A stretch of DNA of 64,000 nt, from positions 372,001-436,000 of the forward strand of contig JAEERP010000001.1 of assembly GCA_016285885.1 (NCBI GenBank). Direction: 5' to 3'. The stretch comes from Paludibacteraceae bacterium. Lineage in GTDB: Bacteria > Bacteroidota > Bacteroidia > Bacteroidales > Paludibacteraceae. The notes below the pieces were generated by a model that had not been told where the DNA came from, did not search any database, and worked only from the letters and a program-made list of their open reading frames with translations. Made by a program: the position numbers and the translations under genes. Of this stretch, positions 41,310 through 51,577 are shown piece by piece; the stretch's first letter is position 1, and each line of letters begins with the position of its first letter.

Positions 41310-43499
41310 TTATCTCAAGAACAACAATTCTCTATACTTAGGCAAGATCCACATCTGGTCGTCCACAATCAACTCCAGCTTATCGATGTGACGGCGGACT
41401 TCCTCGATCATCGGTGCCACATGGTCGTGGTAAGCGATGGCTCTTTCCCTTTCGCTATCGATCTTGTTCGCTTTCTTGCGCTCGTCGACCATCTTCTGCA
41501 CCTTCTCGTTGATGCTGGCTGTGTGGTCGGCGATCTGCTCGATGAGCGACAAGTTGTAGGCGTTCAGCTTCTTCGCCTTCTCGGCAGGGAAGACAGAGGC
41601 AACCTTCATCACGTTGTCTACCAATGAGCTCTGGTATTTCGTGGCTACAGGGAGGATCTGGTTAAGCGCCAAATCGCCTAAGATGCGTGATTCGATCTGT
41701 ATCTTCTTCGTGTAGGTATCCCACTTGATTTCGTTGCGGGCCTTCAACTCCTTGGCGTTCATGACGTTCATCTTCTCGAACATGTTGATGGACGCCTTAT
41801 CCAAGTAGCGGTCGAAGATGACAGGGCAACTCTTCTCCACGTCCAAGCCTCTCTTCTCGGCTTCAGCCACCCACTCGTCGGAGTATCCGTTTCCGTCGAA
41901 GCGGATAGGTTTGCAGGTCTTGATATCCTCTCTAACCACCTCCAAGATGGCGGCGAACTTAGGTGTTCCGTTGGCGATCAATGCGTCCACACGCTCCTTG
42001 AAGCTTGCCATTGCCTCGGCTACGGCCGTGTTGAGGGCGATCATGGCGGATGCGCAGTTCGCCTCTGAACCTACCGCACGGAACTCGAAACGGTTACCTG
42101 TGAAGGCGAACGGAGAGGTACGGTTACGGTCTGTGTTATCGATCAACAACTCAGGGATGGATGGAACATCCAGCTTCAAGCCCTTCTTGCCTGCGAGTGT
42201 GATCAGTTGGTCGTTCTTTGATGTCTCGATCTGGTTCAAAGCGTCGGTCAACTGCTTGCCGAGGAAGGAAGAGATGATGGCCGGCGGTGCCTCGTTCGCT
42301 CCCAAACGGTGTGCGTTGGTGGCGCTCATGATGGAGGCCTTCAACAATCCGTTGTGGCGGTATACACCCATCAAGGTCTCCACGACGATGGTGATGAAAC
42401 GCAACGTGCTCTCAGAGTCCTTGCCTGGCGCATGCAATACGATACCTGTGTCGGTGGACAAAGACCAGTTGTTATGTTTGCCAGATCCGTTAATGCCAGC
42501 GAATGGTTTCTCATGCAGCAACACGCGGAATCCGTGCTTGCGGGCCACTTTCCTCATCAATGACATGATGAGCATGTTATGGTCTACCGCCAAGTTACAC
42601 TCCTCGAAGATTGGAGCCAACTCGAACTGGTTCGGTGCTACCTCGTTGTGGCGGGTCTTGCAAGGGATACCCAATTCCAATGCCTGGATCTCCAAGTCTC
42701 TCATGAAGGCTGCAACCCTGGAAGGAATGGCGCCGAAGTAGTGGTCTTCCATCTGCTGGTTCTTGGCGGACTCCCTACCCAAGAGGGTTCTTCCCGTCAT
42801 CAGCAAGTCTGGACGTGCGGAGTACAAACCTTCGTCCACGAGGAAATACTCCTGCTCCCAACCGAGGTTCGCCTGTACTTTCTTCACTTCTGGGTTGAAG
42901 TATTTTACAACGGCTGTCGTCGCTTTGTCTACGGCGCGGAGGGCCTTCTTCAAAGGTGCTTTGTAGTCGAGCGCCTCACCGGTGTAGGAGATGAACACGG
43001 TAGGGATCATCAAGGTGTCGCCAACCACGAAGACTGGAGAGGCTGGGTCCCATGCGGAATATCCTCTGGCCTCGAAAGTGGAACGGATACCTCCGTTAGG
43101 GAAGGAAGAGGCGTCTGGCTCCTGCTGTACGAGCAGCTTGCCCTCGAATTCCTCCATCATACCGCCCTTGCCGTCATGCTCCACGAATCCGTCATGCTTC
43201 TCCGCAGTACCTTCGGTCAATGGCTGGAACCAGTGCGTGTAGTGTGTTACGCCTAAGTCCATGGCCCATTTCTTCATTCCGGCAGCCACTTCGTCTGCTA
43301 CGGAACGGTCAAGCGGTGCGCCGTTGTCGATCACGTCACACATCTTGGCATACACTTTAGCAGGAAGGTATTTGAACATCTTCTGCTTGTTGAAGACATA
43401 CTTCGCGAAATAGACGGACGGTCTATCGGCCGGTGTCTCTACCTCCAAGGCTTTTTTCCTGAAGGCTTCGCCTACTACTTTGAATCTTAAACTTGACAT
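41310..43499 (-). CDS. glnN: Glutamine synthetase type III
   Basis: A 729-residue ATP-dependent ammonia-assimilating enzyme of the GSIII class typical of Bacteroidetes. Signatures include GGIRSTFEARGYSAWDPASP, NLGWEQEYFLVDEGLY, CKTRHNEVAPNQFELAPIFE and EKPFAGINGSGKHNNWSLST, covering the active-site Glu and His residues. Length fits GSIII (about 700-730) and not GSI (about 470). It is followed upstream by dapL (50-base gap) on the same strand. Together with gltBD it forms the GS/GOGAT cycle, though the two loci are 35 kb apart. Confidence 0.97.
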   Translation of the reverse strand: MSSLRFKVVGEAFRKKALEVETPADRPSVYFAKYVFNKQKMFKYLPAKVYAKMCDVIDNGAPLDRSVADEVAAGMKKWAMDLGVTHYTHWFQPLTEGTAEKHDGFVEHDGKGGMMEEFEGKLLVQQEPDASSFPNGGIRSTFEARGYSAWDPASPVFVVGDTLMIPTVFISYTGEALDYKAPLKKALRAVDKATTAVVKYFNPEVKKVQANLGWEQEYFLVDEGLYSARPDLLMTGRTLLGRESAKNQQMEDHYFGAIPSRVAAFMRDLEIQALELGIPCKTRHNEVAPNQFELAPIFEECNLAVDHNMLIMSLMRKVARKHGFRVLLHEKPFAGINGSGKHNNWSLSTDTGIVLHAPGKDSESTLRFITIVVETLMGVYRHNGLLKASIMSATNAHRLGANEAPPAIISSFLGKQLTDALNQIETSKNDQLITLAGKKGLKLDVPSIPELLIDNTDRNRTSPFAFTGNRFEFRAVGSEANCASAMIALNTAVAEAMASFKERVDALIANGTPKFAAILEVVREDIKTCKPIRFDGNGYSDEWVAEAEKRGLDVEKSCPVIFDRYLDKASINMFEKMNVMNAKELKARNEIKWDTYTKKIQIESRILGDLALNQILPVATKYQSSLVDNVMKVASVFPAEKAKKLNAYNLSLIEQIADHTASINEKVQKMVDERKKANKIDSERERAIAYHDHVAPMIEEVRRHIDKLELIVDDQMWILPKYRELLFLR

Positions 43500-43549
43500 A
43501 GCCTAAAAAATTTTATTGTTGAATTGTTTCTTTCTGTTGATTATCTCTC

Positions 43550-44773
43550 TTATAATTTCCTGAACCTACGCATAGCCTCCTCGCAGTTCTCTCTCTCCCC
43601 GAAGGCGGTCAGACGGATGTAGCCTTCGCCGCTCGGACCGAAGCCCACGCCTGGGGTGCCTACCACATTGGCCTCGTAGAGCATCTGCTCGAAGAACTTC
43701 CAGGAGGTGGTTCCGTTAGGCGTCTTCACCCAAAGGTATGGCGCATTCTCTCCGCCGAACACCTGGTAACCGAGCGATGTGAGTCCCTCCTTCATGATCT
43801 TGGCGTTGGTCATATAGTAGTTGATGGTCTCCCTTACCTGGCTCTTACCCTCCGGGGTGTAGATGGCTTCCGCGCCACGCTGCGTGATGTAGGAGGTTCC
43901 GTTGAACTTGGTGCACTGCCTTCTGTTCCAGAGCCTGTTCAGAGGGATGCGCTCGCCTGAGAGCGTGGAGGCGGTCAACTCTTTCGGTACCACCGTGTAT
44001 CCGCATCTCACGCCAGTGAAACCAGCCGTTTTGGAGAAGCTGCGGAACTCGATCGCCACCTTCTTCGCACCCCGTATCTCGTAGATGGAGTGGGGGATGT
44101 CCGGGTTCTGGATATATGCCTCGTAGGCTGCGTCGTACATGATGATGGCGTCGTTCTTTATCGCGTAGTTGACCCATTTCTTCAATTCCTCGGCGGAGAG
44201 GACCGTTCCCGTCGGGTTGTTAGGGTAGCATAAGTAGATGATGTCCACCCTGTGGTTAGGGATCTGCGGCACGAAGTTATTCTCCATGTTGGTCGGCAGG
44301 TAGGTCACATTGCTCCATTTGCCGTCCTCGAGTACGCCCGCCCGTCCGCACATGACGTTGGAGTCGATGTAGACTGGGTAGATCGGGTCGGTCACTCCGA
44401 TGCTGTTGTCATGACGAAGAATATCTCCGATGTTGCCCGTGTCGCTTTTGCTTCCGTCGCTGATGAAGACCTCGTCCGGATCCAGCTTCACGCCCCTTGG
44501 CTCGTAATCGTTTTTGATGATGGCGTTGATGAGGAAGTCATAACCGTGCTCCGGTCCGTATCCTCTGAACGTGCTCGCTTCCCCCATTTCGTCCACCGCC
44601 TTGTGCATCGCTTCCAATGACGCCTTAGGCAATGGTCGGGTGACATCCCCGATACCCAAGCGGATGATCTCCGCCTTCGGATGCACTACCTTGAACGTGT
44701 TCACCTTCTTGGCGATATCCGTAAACAAATAATTGTCCGGCAACTTCATGAAATGTTCGTTCGCTAAAGCCAT
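43550..44773 (-). CDS. dapL: LL-diaminopimelate aminotransferase
   Basis: A 407-residue class I/II PLP aminotransferase that converts tetrahydrodipicolinate to LL-diaminopimelate in one step for lysine and peptidoglycan. The PLP lysine is in FRSFSKTAGFTGVRCG; other signatures are IRLGIGDVTRPLP, EVFISDGSKSDTGN and IYLCYPNNPTGTVLS. It is preceded on the same strand by dapF (34-base gap), the next enzyme of the pathway, so they form an operon. Confidence 0.96.
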   Translation of the reverse strand: MALANEHFMKLPDNYLFTDIAKKVNTFKVVHPKAEIIRLGIGDVTRPLPKASLEAMHKAVDEMGEASTFRGYGPEHGYDFLINAIIKNDYEPRGVKLDPDEVFISDGSKSDTGNIGDILRHDNSIGVTDPIYPVYIDSNVMCGRAGVLEDGKWSNVTYLPTNMENNFVPQIPNHRVDIIYLCYPNNPTGTVLSAEELKKWVNYAIKNDAIIMYDAAYEAYIQNPDIPHSIYEIRGAKKVAIEFRSFSKTAGFTGVRCGYTVVPKELTASTLSGERIPLNRLWNRRQCTKFNGTSYITQRGAEAIYTPEGKSQVRETINYYMTNAKIMKEGLTSLGYQVFGGENAPYLWVKTPNGTTSWKFFEQMLYEANVVGTPGVGFGPSGEGYIRLTAFGERENCEEAMRRFRKL

Positions 44774-44807
44774 ATCTCTAATCCTCTCTGTATGTTTTAT
44801 ATTTTAT

Positions 44808-45659
44808 TTATATTTCTATTTTTCCTTCAAATGCTATGGCGGCCTCTCCCGTCATGTAAATATGCTCGTCCTTTTCGTTCCATTCGATGGTGAGGTCTCC
44901 GCCATCCATGCGCACGATGTTCTTACGGACGCTTTTCCTGTTGAGCACGGCTGCCGTCAGTGTGGCGCAGGCGCCGGTGCCGCAAGCCATGGTGATGCCG
45001 GATCCTCTTTCCCACACCCTCATGCGCAGGCTACCGTCCTCCTTCGTCTCGACGAACTCCACGTTCACCCGTTCAGGGAAGAGCGGATGGTGCTCGATCA
45101 GCGGACCGACGGTCGGCACATCCACGTCGTTCAGGCTGGAGACGAAGATCACGAAGTGCGGATTGCCCATCGACACGAATGTTCCCCTGAACTGTTTTCC
45201 GGCCACCTCTATCGGTGCGTCGAAGAGGCTACCGTCTGGCGTGTCCACCTGTCCTTTGTCGGAAAGGATAGGCTTACCCATGTTGACGGTGACGAATGGT
45301 ACCTTTCCGTCCTTCACGTGCAATGATAAGTATTTGATGCCCGAGAGGGTCTCCAGCGTGACCTCCGTCTTGCGGGTCAGGCCCTTCTCGTATACATATT
45401 TGCCGACGCATCGGGAGGCGTTTCCGCACATCTTCGCTTCTGATCCGTCTGCATTGAAGATCCTCATGCTGAAGTCAGCCACGTCGGAGCGTCCGATGAG
45501 CACGAGGCCGTCCGAACCAATTCCGAAATGTGAGCGGCTCCACAGAATGGACAGTTCCTCTGGATTTCCGATCGGATACTCCATCGTATTGACATAGATG
45601 TAGTCGTTTCCTGCTCCCTGCATCTTCGTGAACTTTATGTATTCTGTCAATGTGTCCAT
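44808..45659 (-). CDS. dapF: Diaminopimelate epimerase
   Basis: A 283-residue cofactor-independent racemase turning LL- into meso-diaminopimelate. The two catalytic cysteines sit in [15 protein letters not shown] (first half) and [17 protein letters not shown] (second half); [14 protein letters not shown] is the family N-terminus. It leads the dapF-dapL-glnN run, with a TATATTTG -7 box (45708-45701, minus strand) about 42 bases ahead. Confidence 0.96.
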   Translation of the reverse strand: MDTLTEYIKFTKMQGAGNDYIYVNTMEYPIGNPEELSILWSRSHFGIGSDGLVLIGRSDVADFSMRIFNADGSEAKMCGNASRCVGKYVYEKGLTRKTEVTLETLSGIKYLSLHVKDGKVPFVTVNMGKPILSDKGQVDTPDGSLFDAPIEVAGKQFRGTFVSMGNPHFVIFVSSLNDVDVPTVGPLIEHHPLFPERVNVEFVETKEDGSLRMRVWERGSGITMACGTGACATLTAAVLNRKSVRKNIVRMDGGDLTIEWNEKDEHIYMTGEAAIAFEGKIEI

Positions 45660-46090
45660 TTGTTTTCTTCTTTATCTTTCTTTTTGCTATTAAAACAATG
45701 CAAATATATAACATTTTGACATTGATAGTATGCTTTTGGTGGTGTTTATGATAGTTTTTGTTAAAGATTTAATAAATTGAAAGTAGAATATATGGTTGTG
45801 CTTATAATTTATAATTAATTATGGGTGATTGTATATTTAATTGTAAGTAGTATTGAGGCGCATTTTGCTGGATATTTTCTGCGTATATCGCCAAATTGGC
45901 TCAATATGCATCTTGTTTTGTGGTTTTTTGTTACTTTTTGCGCTAAAAATATATTTTAGGCTGACATTTTGTTAGACAATGGATGGTGAATCGTATGGCT
46001 TATGTGTTGTACATCATCCACCCCCAAACAAAACGCCCGCATCCAATGTGAGATGCAGGCGTTTCCTATATTATATAGTTTACTGAATTC
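45660..46090. other. AT-rich spacer between dapF and a membrane-protein gene
   Basis: 431 bases without a gene. It holds the dapF promoter (TATATTTG on the minus strand at 45708-45701) and, near its right end, a terminator (46031-46064). The central 300 bases are AT-rich with no frame, repeat or RNA fold that I can support. Confidence 0.6.
46031..46064 (-). terminator. Rho-independent terminator
   Basis: AAACGCCCGCATC and GATGCAGGCGTTT pair over 13 bases with one mismatch around an 8-base loop. Read on the minus strand it is followed by a T-rich stretch (GTTTTGTTTG). It ends the bcp-membrane protein unit. Confidence 0.75.
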
Positions 46091-47056
46091 CTAAGACAAA
46101 AGCAGGTAACAGATTAGGCTGATAATAGATATTATAGAGGATCCGATCGCATATTTCAATATTGTCTTGTCCTCGTCCTCCTCATCATCATCGGAGTATT
46201 TCGTTTCTTTGCTTGCAATCCTACTGAATTCTTTATACTCCTCCTTCGACAGTGTACTAATCAATGGATTCTTGCGGAAACGTTTCGATATGAAATAGCA
46301 AACGATTACAAATATGGTGTAGATAAATGACACTTCGAAAATCAGAAGGGACATTCCTTTGCCATAGCCTAGTGACTCCGATCCGGCACCAATGATTTTG
46401 TAGATGCTAGGAAAAAGAATGACGAACAGAACTGCACATACCGCAATCAAATATGTCTTCAAATTTATGAAAAGTGGGACATACCTCTCGCACTCTTTCA
46501 TGAAAACAATCTTCTCTTCGTCCGACAATCCTTTTCCCTCGATTACCTGGTCGCGGAATTTGTTCCAACTTGCACCGATCAGTCTTCCACTCCAGAAATT
46601 AACCGCTTTGTGGATATCGTCTTTCCTGTATTTGTAATTTTTCATACCAATATCCTTCACCTTTTTCTTTCCATCCTGGGTGTATTCGATGCTGAAAAAT
46701 GTATGTTTGTTTTTGTGATCGATGAATGCGTAGTCTATTAGATTCCAGTCTATTATGTCGTGTGTGCCTGTTTGTATACCATTCGCGGAGATGATGATGG
46801 GGTGCAGTTTCGCACTACGCAAATAATACACCACAGTAGCGATAAGGAATGGCAAAGCTAACAACCCAAAGACGAGAATCAACCTGTATCTCTCTAGGTT
46901 TGTAGATGAAAAGAAGAGAACAATACCGATGGTTAATTCTGCGATTAAAATGACCAGGTATTCCGGGTGAGGAAACTTATTAGGCTTCAATACAAGATCC
47001 TCACCCTCACTCCATGTGACTTTGGGTTTGATAAAGAAGTCTAGAAAATCACTCAT
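46091..47056 (-). CDS. Integral membrane protein of unknown function
   Basis: A 321-residue protein. The start at 47056 ([15 protein letters not shown]) overlaps the bcp stop by four bases (ATGA); a longer frame upstream is a shadow of bcp. Hydrophobic pairs lie near residues 30-75 (YLVILIAELTIGIVLFF, ILVFGLLALPFLIATVVYYL) and 190-250 (TYLIAVCAVLFVILFPSIY, LLIFEVSFIYTIFVIVCYF). A final helix (SSIISIISLICYLLL) ends the protein after an acidic run (DDDEEDEDK). I recognise no family. Confidence 0.75.
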   Translation of the reverse strand: MSDFLDFFIKPKVTWSEGEDLVLKPNKFPHPEYLVILIAELTIGIVLFFSSTNLERYRLILVFGLLALPFLIATVVYYLRSAKLHPIIISANGIQTGTHDIIDWNLIDYAFIDHKNKHTFFSIEYTQDGKKKVKDIGMKNYKYRKDDIHKAVNFWSGRLIGASWNKFRDQVIEGKGLSDEEKIVFMKECERYVPLFINLKTYLIAVCAVLFVILFPSIYKIIGAGSESLGYGKGMSLLIFEVSFIYTIFVIVCYFISKRFRKNPLISTLSKEEYKEFSRIASKETKYSDDDEEDEDKTILKYAIGSSIISIISLICYLLLS

Positions 47057-47496
47057 AATATTTGCGTCGTATGGTTCTTTGTATCTACCTTGCCGATGGC
47101 GTCGATGATGGTGCCCTGCTCGTCGATGACGTAGGTGGTCCGCAGGGTGCCTTCCGTCACCTTCCCGTACATTTTCTTCTCGCCCCAAGCCTCGTAGGCT
47201 TTCAGGATGGTGAGGTCGGTGTCCGCGATGAGGTGGAAGGGTAGGTTGTACTTGGCGATGAAACGTTGGTGGGAGGCGGCGCTGTCACGGCTGACTCCGA
47301 CGATTTCGTAGCCCGAGGAGAGGAACCGCTCATAGTTGTCCCGCAAGTCGCACGCCTCGGCTGTACAGCCCGGGGTGCTATCCTTCGGGTAGAAATAGAG
47401 CACCAGTTTCTTTCCTGCGAAATCCGTGAGTTTCACTGTGTTTCCGTTCTCGTCTTGCCCCTCGAAGTAGGGCGCTTTGGTTCCTTTCGCTAACAT
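47053..47496 (-). CDS. bcp: Thioredoxin-dependent thiol peroxidase (Bcp/PrxQ)
   Basis: A 147-residue peroxiredoxin reducing hydrogen peroxide and organic peroxides in the cytoplasm. The active site is [20 protein letters not shown], with peroxidatic and resolving Cys five residues apart as in Prx[21 protein letters not shown] and the C-terminal [11 protein letters not shown] follow. Length is normal. It is translationally coupled to the membrane protein downstream, an unusual pairing that may link that protein to peroxide stress. Confidence 0.95.
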   Translation of the reverse strand: MLAKGTKAPYFEGQDENGNTVKLTDFAGKKLVLYFYPKDSTPGCTAEACDLRDNYERFLSSGYEIVGVSRDSAASHQRFIAKYNLPFHLIADTDLTILKAYEAWGEKKMYGKVTEGTLRTTYVIDEQGTIIDAIGKVDTKNHTTQIL

Positions 47497-47615
47497 GGTT
47501 GATTCGTTATGTCTTTGTTTATGAATACCTCTGTGATTTTCTCATCAAATATACAACGATTTCGCTCTGTGGTAAAGGATTTTCGCAAAAATGTGTAAAA
47601 TTCCGTATTTTCCCC

Positions 47616-47623
47616 TATCTTTG
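47616..47623 (+). promoter_or_regulatory. -7 box of dinD
   Basis: TATCTTTG, a Bacteroidetes -7 element, lies 61 bases before the dinD start. I see no clear LexA-type site, consistent with many Bacteroidetes lacking the classical SOS box. Confidence 0.5.
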
Positions 47624-47684
47624 TGTCTGCCGAATGTTCGGCTGTCTGTTTGGTTATTGTGGTAATTATATAAATATTATACTT

Positions 47685-48512
47685 ATGAAAAAAGAAGAAA
47701 TATTTGCTTTGTTTAAAAGCTATGAAGAAGCGGTCTGTATGATTAACGAGACTGAGTGTTGGAGTGCAAGAGATCTATGTTCTCTGTTGGGTTATACCCA
47801 ATGGCGCAATTTTATCCATGTGATTGATAAAGCAAAAGAATCCTGTAATAATGCGGGACAGTCGTTGACTGACCATTTTGCTGACGTCAGCAAAATGGTC
47901 TCGTTGGGTTCGGGTTCTGAACGAGAGGTGGACGACATCATGCTTACTCGTTATGCCTGTTATCTTGTGGCACAGAATGGAGATCCACGAAAACCGCAGA
48001 TAGCTTTCGCTCAGACTTATTTCGCCGTTCAGACACGTCGAGCTGAGATGATAGAAAAGCGGCTTTCTGAAATTGAGAGAGTTAAGGCACGTGCCAAGTT
48101 GCAGGAAACGGAGAAAAAACTCTCTGGCATCTTATACGAGCGTGGTGTGAATGACCAAACTTTTGCGGTTATCCGTTCGAAGGGCGATCAGGCACTTTTT
48201 CGCTTAAGTACAAACATGATGAAGCAAAGAATGGGTGTTCCTTCGACACGTCCGCTTGCCGACTTCCTTCCTACGATCAGCATCAAAGCCAAAGATTTCG
48301 CCGCAGAAATGACCAGCGTGAACGTACAGACCAAAGATCTTCAAGGAGAGGCCCCTATTACACAAGAGCATGTTGACAATAATGCGGCGGTAAGGAAAAT
48401 GCTTGTTGAGCGGAGTATTATTCCAGAGAATCTTCCTCCTGCCGAGGATGTGAAAAAAGTAGAACGTCGTTTGGCAACAGAGGAGAAGAAACTGCTGAAT
48501 AATAAGGGATAG
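47685..48512 (+). CDS. dinD: DNA-damage-inducible protein D (BRO/Rha-type)
   Basis: A 275-residue protein. The ATG at 47685 ([16 protein letters not shown]) is the family start; a longer frame upstream is not conserved. Residues 20-120 form the Bro-like N-terminal domain ([56 protein letters not shown]). The C-terminal half includes [19 protein letters not shown] and [21 protein letters not shown]. coli DinD inhibits RecA strand exchange. Horizontal spread of the family is common. A 145-base piece of the gene is repeated just downstream. Confidence 0.92.
   Translation: MKKEEIFALFKSYEEAVCMINETECWSARDLCSLLGYTQWRNFIHVIDKAKESCNNAGQSLTDHFADVSKMVSLGSGSEREVDDIMLTRYACYLVAQNGDPRKPQIAFAQTYFAVQTRRAEMIEKRLSEIERVKARAKLQETEKKLSGILYERGVNDQTFAVIRSKGDQALFRLSTNMMKQRMGVPSTRPLADFLPTISIKAKDFAAEMTSVNVQTKDLQGEAPITQEHVDNNAAVRKMLVERSIIPENLPPAEDVKKVERRLATEEKKLLNNKG
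47874..47897 (+). repeat. 24-base perfect palindrome inside dinD
   Basis: CATTTTGCTGAC is followed directly by its reverse complement. It codes for [10 protein letters not shown] of DinD and recurs unchanged at 48525-48548 in the duplicated fragment. It may be coincidence of coding or a site where recombination started. Confidence 0.7.
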
Positions 48513-48521
48513 CTGGCGTCG

Positions 48522-48677
48522 GATCATTTTGCTGACGTCAGCAAAATGGTCTCGTTCGGTTTAGGTTCTGAACGTGAGGTGGACGACATCATGCTTACCC
48601 GTTATGCCTGTTATCTTGTGGCACAGAATGGAGATCCACGAAAACCGCAGATAGCTTTCGCTCAGACTTGTCTTTAA
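48522..48677 (+). pseudogene. Internal dinD fragment (second, diverged copy)
   Basis: 48525-48669 repeats 47874-48018 (offset 651) without gaps and with about five substitutions. The reading frame is preserved ([20 protein letters not shown] ... IAFAQT) before a stop at 48675-48677. No start codon or flanking dinD sequence remains. It is the relic of a second dinD allele left by recombination at the end of the intact gene. Confidence 0.85.
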
Positions 48678-48770
48678 CCCCTCTTGGCGCAAAAAAGAAA
48701 GATGGCGCATTCGTCGTAGAATTATATGCGCTTTTTTGCTAACTTCGCGCCATAATTGAATAATGAAATT

Positions 48771-50351
48771 ATGGGCTTATCAGAAGAGATTAAAAGAAGA
48801 CGTACTTTTGCGATTATCAGTCACCCGGATGCCGGAAAGACTACATTGACGGAGAAACTATTGCTATTTGGTGGCGCTATCCACATCGCGGGGGCCGTTA
48901 AATCCAATAAGATAAAAAAGACTGCCACGTCCGACTGGATGGAGATCGAGAAGCAGCGTGGTATCTCCGTGGCGACTTCCGTCATGGCTTTCGATTACAA
49001 TGGCTTCAAAATCAATATCCTTGACACGCCGGGTCACCAGGACTTCCAGGAGGATACGTTCCGTACGCTGACCGCCGTCGATAGCGTTATCATCGTCGTC
49101 GATTGCGCGAAGGGTGTCGAGGCGCAGACCCGTAAGCTCATGAACGTCTGCCGTATGCGTAACACGCCGGTCATCGTCTTTGTCAATAAGATGGACCGCA
49201 ACGGTAACAACCCGTTCGACCTGATGGACGAACTCGAGAAGGAGCTGAATATCCGTGTCCGCCCGCTCTCTTGGCCTATCAACCAAGGAGATAAGTTCAA
49301 GGGCGTTTATAATCTCTACGAACAAAAACTGAATCTATATACGCCTAGCAAACAGGTTGTTACAGAGAATATCGAATTCAAGGACGTTAACAGCCCTGAG
49401 CTGGAGAAGCATATCGGTGAGGAGGATGCGCAACAACTGCGCGAGGATATCGACCTCATCAATGGGGTCTATTCGGACCTCGATGTGAATGAGTATCTGG
49501 CGGGCCAAGTGGCGCCGGTCTTCTTCGGTAGTGCGCTTAACAACTTCGGTGTGAAGGAGTTGCTCGATTGCTTCTGCCAAATCGCGCCTACACCGCAGCC
49601 TACCCAGACGGAGGAGCGTGTGGTGAAACCTGAGGAGACGGCCTTCTCGGGCTTCGTCTTCAAGATCCATGCCAACATGGACCCGAACCACCGCAGCTGC
49701 ATCGCTTTCGTGAAGGTATGCTCGGGCAAGTTCGAGCGCAATGTCAACTATAAGCATGTGCGCCTCGATAAGATGATGAAGTTCTCCGCTCCGACTTGCT
49801 TCATGGCGCAGAAGAAGGAGACGGTCGACGAGGCTTGGCCGGGCGATATCGTGGGTCTTCCCGACTCGGGCGGAACGTTCAAGATCGGTGACACGCTCAC
49901 CTCCGGCGAGACCATCCACTTCAAGGGATTGCCTAGCTTCTCGCCTGAGATGTTCAAATACATAGAGAACGATGACCCGATGAAGGCGAAACAGTTGGCA
50001 AAGGGTATCGAACAGTTGATGGGCGAGGGTGTAGCCCAAGTCTTCACCAACCAATTCAACGGACGCAAGATCATCGGTACGGTCGGACAACTCCAGTTCG
50101 AGGTCATCCAGTACCGCCTGCTGCATGAGTACAACGCGAAGTGTCGCTGGGAGCCTATCAACCTCTACAAGGCTTGCTGGATCGAGAGCGACGATGCGGA
50201 GGCGTTGGATACCTTCAAGAAGCGTAAGTACCAATATATGGCCAAGGATATGGAGGATAGGGATGTCTTCCTGGCCGACTCAGGCTATATCCTCCAGATG
50301 GCGCAGACGGACTTCCCTAAGATCAGGTTCCATTTCTCTTCTGAATTTTAA
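48771..50351 (+). CDS. prfC: Peptide chain release factor 3
   Basis: A 526-residue translational GTPase that recycles RF1/RF2 from the ribosome. The ATG at 48771 ([18 protein letters not shown]) is the family start; an in-frame TTG upstream is not used. G1 is [20 protein letters not shown]3 DTPGHQDF, and G4 NKMD; domains II and III follow ([32 protein letters not shown]). Length is normal (about 525). It starts a run with a thioesterase and trmD at short spacing. Confidence 0.96.
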   Translation: MGLSEEIKRRRTFAIISHPDAGKTTLTEKLLLFGGAIHIAGAVKSNKIKKTATSDWMEIEKQRGISVATSVMAFDYNGFKINILDTPGHQDFQEDTFRTLTAVDSVIIVVDCAKGVEAQTRKLMNVCRMRNTPVIVFVNKMDRNGNNPFDLMDELEKELNIRVRPLSWPINQGDKFKGVYNLYEQKLNLYTPSKQVVTENIEFKDVNSPELEKHIGEEDAQQLREDIDLINGVYSDLDVNEYLAGQVAPVFFGSALNNFGVKELLDCFCQIAPTPQPTQTEERVVKPEETAFSGFVFKIHANMDPNHRSCIAFVKVCSGKFERNVNYKHVRLDKMMKFSAPTCFMAQKKETVDEAWPGDIVGLPDSGGTFKIGDTLTSGETIHFKGLPSFSPEMFKYIENDDPMKAKQLAKGIEQLMGEGVAQVFTNQFNGRKIIGTVGQLQFEVIQYRLLHEYNAKCRWEPINLYKACWIESDDAEALDTFKKRKYQYMAKDMEDRDVFLADSGYILQMAQTDFPKIRFHFSSEF

Positions 50352-50363
50352 TTGATTACGGAT

Positions 50364-50738
50364 ATGCAGGTAGGACAAACTTTTTCCCAGACGATATCTG
50401 TCCGCGAGCAGGATACCGCTGTCGCTTTAGGCTCTGGCGGATTGCCGGTTTTCGGTACGCCCGCCATGATCGCTTACATGGAGAACACCGCACTGAAAAT
50501 GGTGGCGGATGCTCTTCCGGAGGGCTCCCAGACGGTGGGTACGGAGATCAATGCGAAGCATACCAAGGCGGCGTTGGTAGGCGCCCGCATCACCTTCACG
50601 GCTACGATCACGGAGATTGATGGCCGCAGGATCGCCTATTCCATTGAGGCGAAGAACGAACAGGGAGAGCTGATCGGCTCGGCGGATCACCAGCGTTTCG
50701 TGGTGGACGCAGAACGTTTCATGAGTAAATTGAAGTGA
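50364..50738 (+). CDS. Hot-dog-fold thioesterase, FlK-like
   Basis: A 124-residue protein starting at 50364 ([18 protein letters not shown]). It shows the hot-dog pattern of fluoroacetyl-CoA thioesterase-like proteins: [17 protein letters not shown], the catalytic segment [20 protein letters not shown], and [20 protein letters not shown]. Bacteroidetes relatives are housekeeping acyl-CoA thioesterases of unknown substrate. It lies 12 bases after prfC and 4 bases before trmD. Confidence 0.88.
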   Translation: MQVGQTFSQTISVREQDTAVALGSGGLPVFGTPAMIAYMENTALKMVADALPEGSQTVGTEINAKHTKAALVGARITFTATITEIDGRRIAYSIEAKNEQGELIGSADHQRFVVDAERFMSKLK

Positions 50739-50742
50739 CACT

Positions 50743-51420
50743 ATGAGAATCGATATCTTATCGGCCGTGCCGGAGTTGCTGGATAGTCCGCTGAACCATT
50801 CCATCCTGAAGAGAGCGCAGGCGAAAGGCTTGGCGGAGATCGTCGTGCACAATATCCGTGACTATACGCTCGACAAGCATAGGAAAATCGATGATTACGC
50901 CTTCGGGTTCAGTTCGGGCATGGTGATGCAGATCGAACCGATCGACCGTCTGATTACCCACCTGAAGGAGCAACGAGACTATGACGAGGTGATCTACACT
51001 TCGCCTGACGGGGAGATGTTCGACCAGAAGATGGCCAACACCATGTCGCTCCTCAACAATGTCATTATCCTTTGTGGCCACTACAAGGGCATAGACCACC
51101 GTATCCGTGAGCATCTGATCACGAAGGAGGTCTCCGTGGGCGATTATGTGCTGACGGGCGGCGAATTGGCGGCCTGCATCATGACGGACGCTATCGTGCG
51201 GTTGATTCCGGGTGCGATGAGCGACGAGCAATCCGCCTTGTCGGACTGCTTCCAGGATGATCTTTTGGCTCCACCGGTCTATTCGCGCCCTGCGGAATAC
51301 AAGGGGTGGAAAGTGCCTGATATCCTTCTCTCCGGCAACGAGGCGAAGATCAAGGAGTGGGAGTACGAGCAGGCAGTGGAACGAACCAAACTGCTGCGAC
51401 CTGATTTGTTGAAGAAATGA
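50743..51420 (+). CDS. trmD: tRNA (guanine-N1)-methyltransferase
   Basis: A 225-residue SPOUT-class enzyme that methylates G37 of tRNAs, preventing frameshifts. The knot region is visible as [34 protein letters not shown] and [19 protein letters not shown]; the C-terminus [18 protein letters not shown] is also characteristic. Length is normal. It is the last gene of the prfC-thioesterase-trmD run. Confidence 0.96.
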   Translation: MRIDILSAVPELLDSPLNHSILKRAQAKGLAEIVVHNIRDYTLDKHRKIDDYAFGFSSGMVMQIEPIDRLITHLKEQRDYDEVIYTSPDGEMFDQKMANTMSLLNNVIILCGHYKGIDHRIREHLITKEVSVGDYVLTGGELAACIMTDAIVRLIPGAMSDEQSALSDCFQDDLLAPPVYSRPAEYKGWKVPDILLSGNEAKIKEWEYEQAVERTKLLRPDLLKK

Positions 51421-51519
51421 TTTGGAAAGATCTGCACGTATGTTATAACTGACTATTTAAGGAAGAATTGTCTATACCCGCCACCACATTCCCTGTCGCA
51501 ATCATTTTTTTTGAAGTAT

Positions 51520-51549
51520 GTTGTGTTGCGAACATTTTATATATATTTG
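51520..51549 (+). promoter_or_regulatory. Promoter of the nitroreductase lipoprotein gene
   Basis: GTTG (51520-51523) and TATATTTG (51542-51549), 22 bases apart start to start, fit the Bacteroidetes -33/-7 promoter and lie about 30 bases before the ATG at 51578. Confidence 0.55.
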
Positions 51550-51577
51550 TGAAAATATTAATAAAAAAGATTATAAC

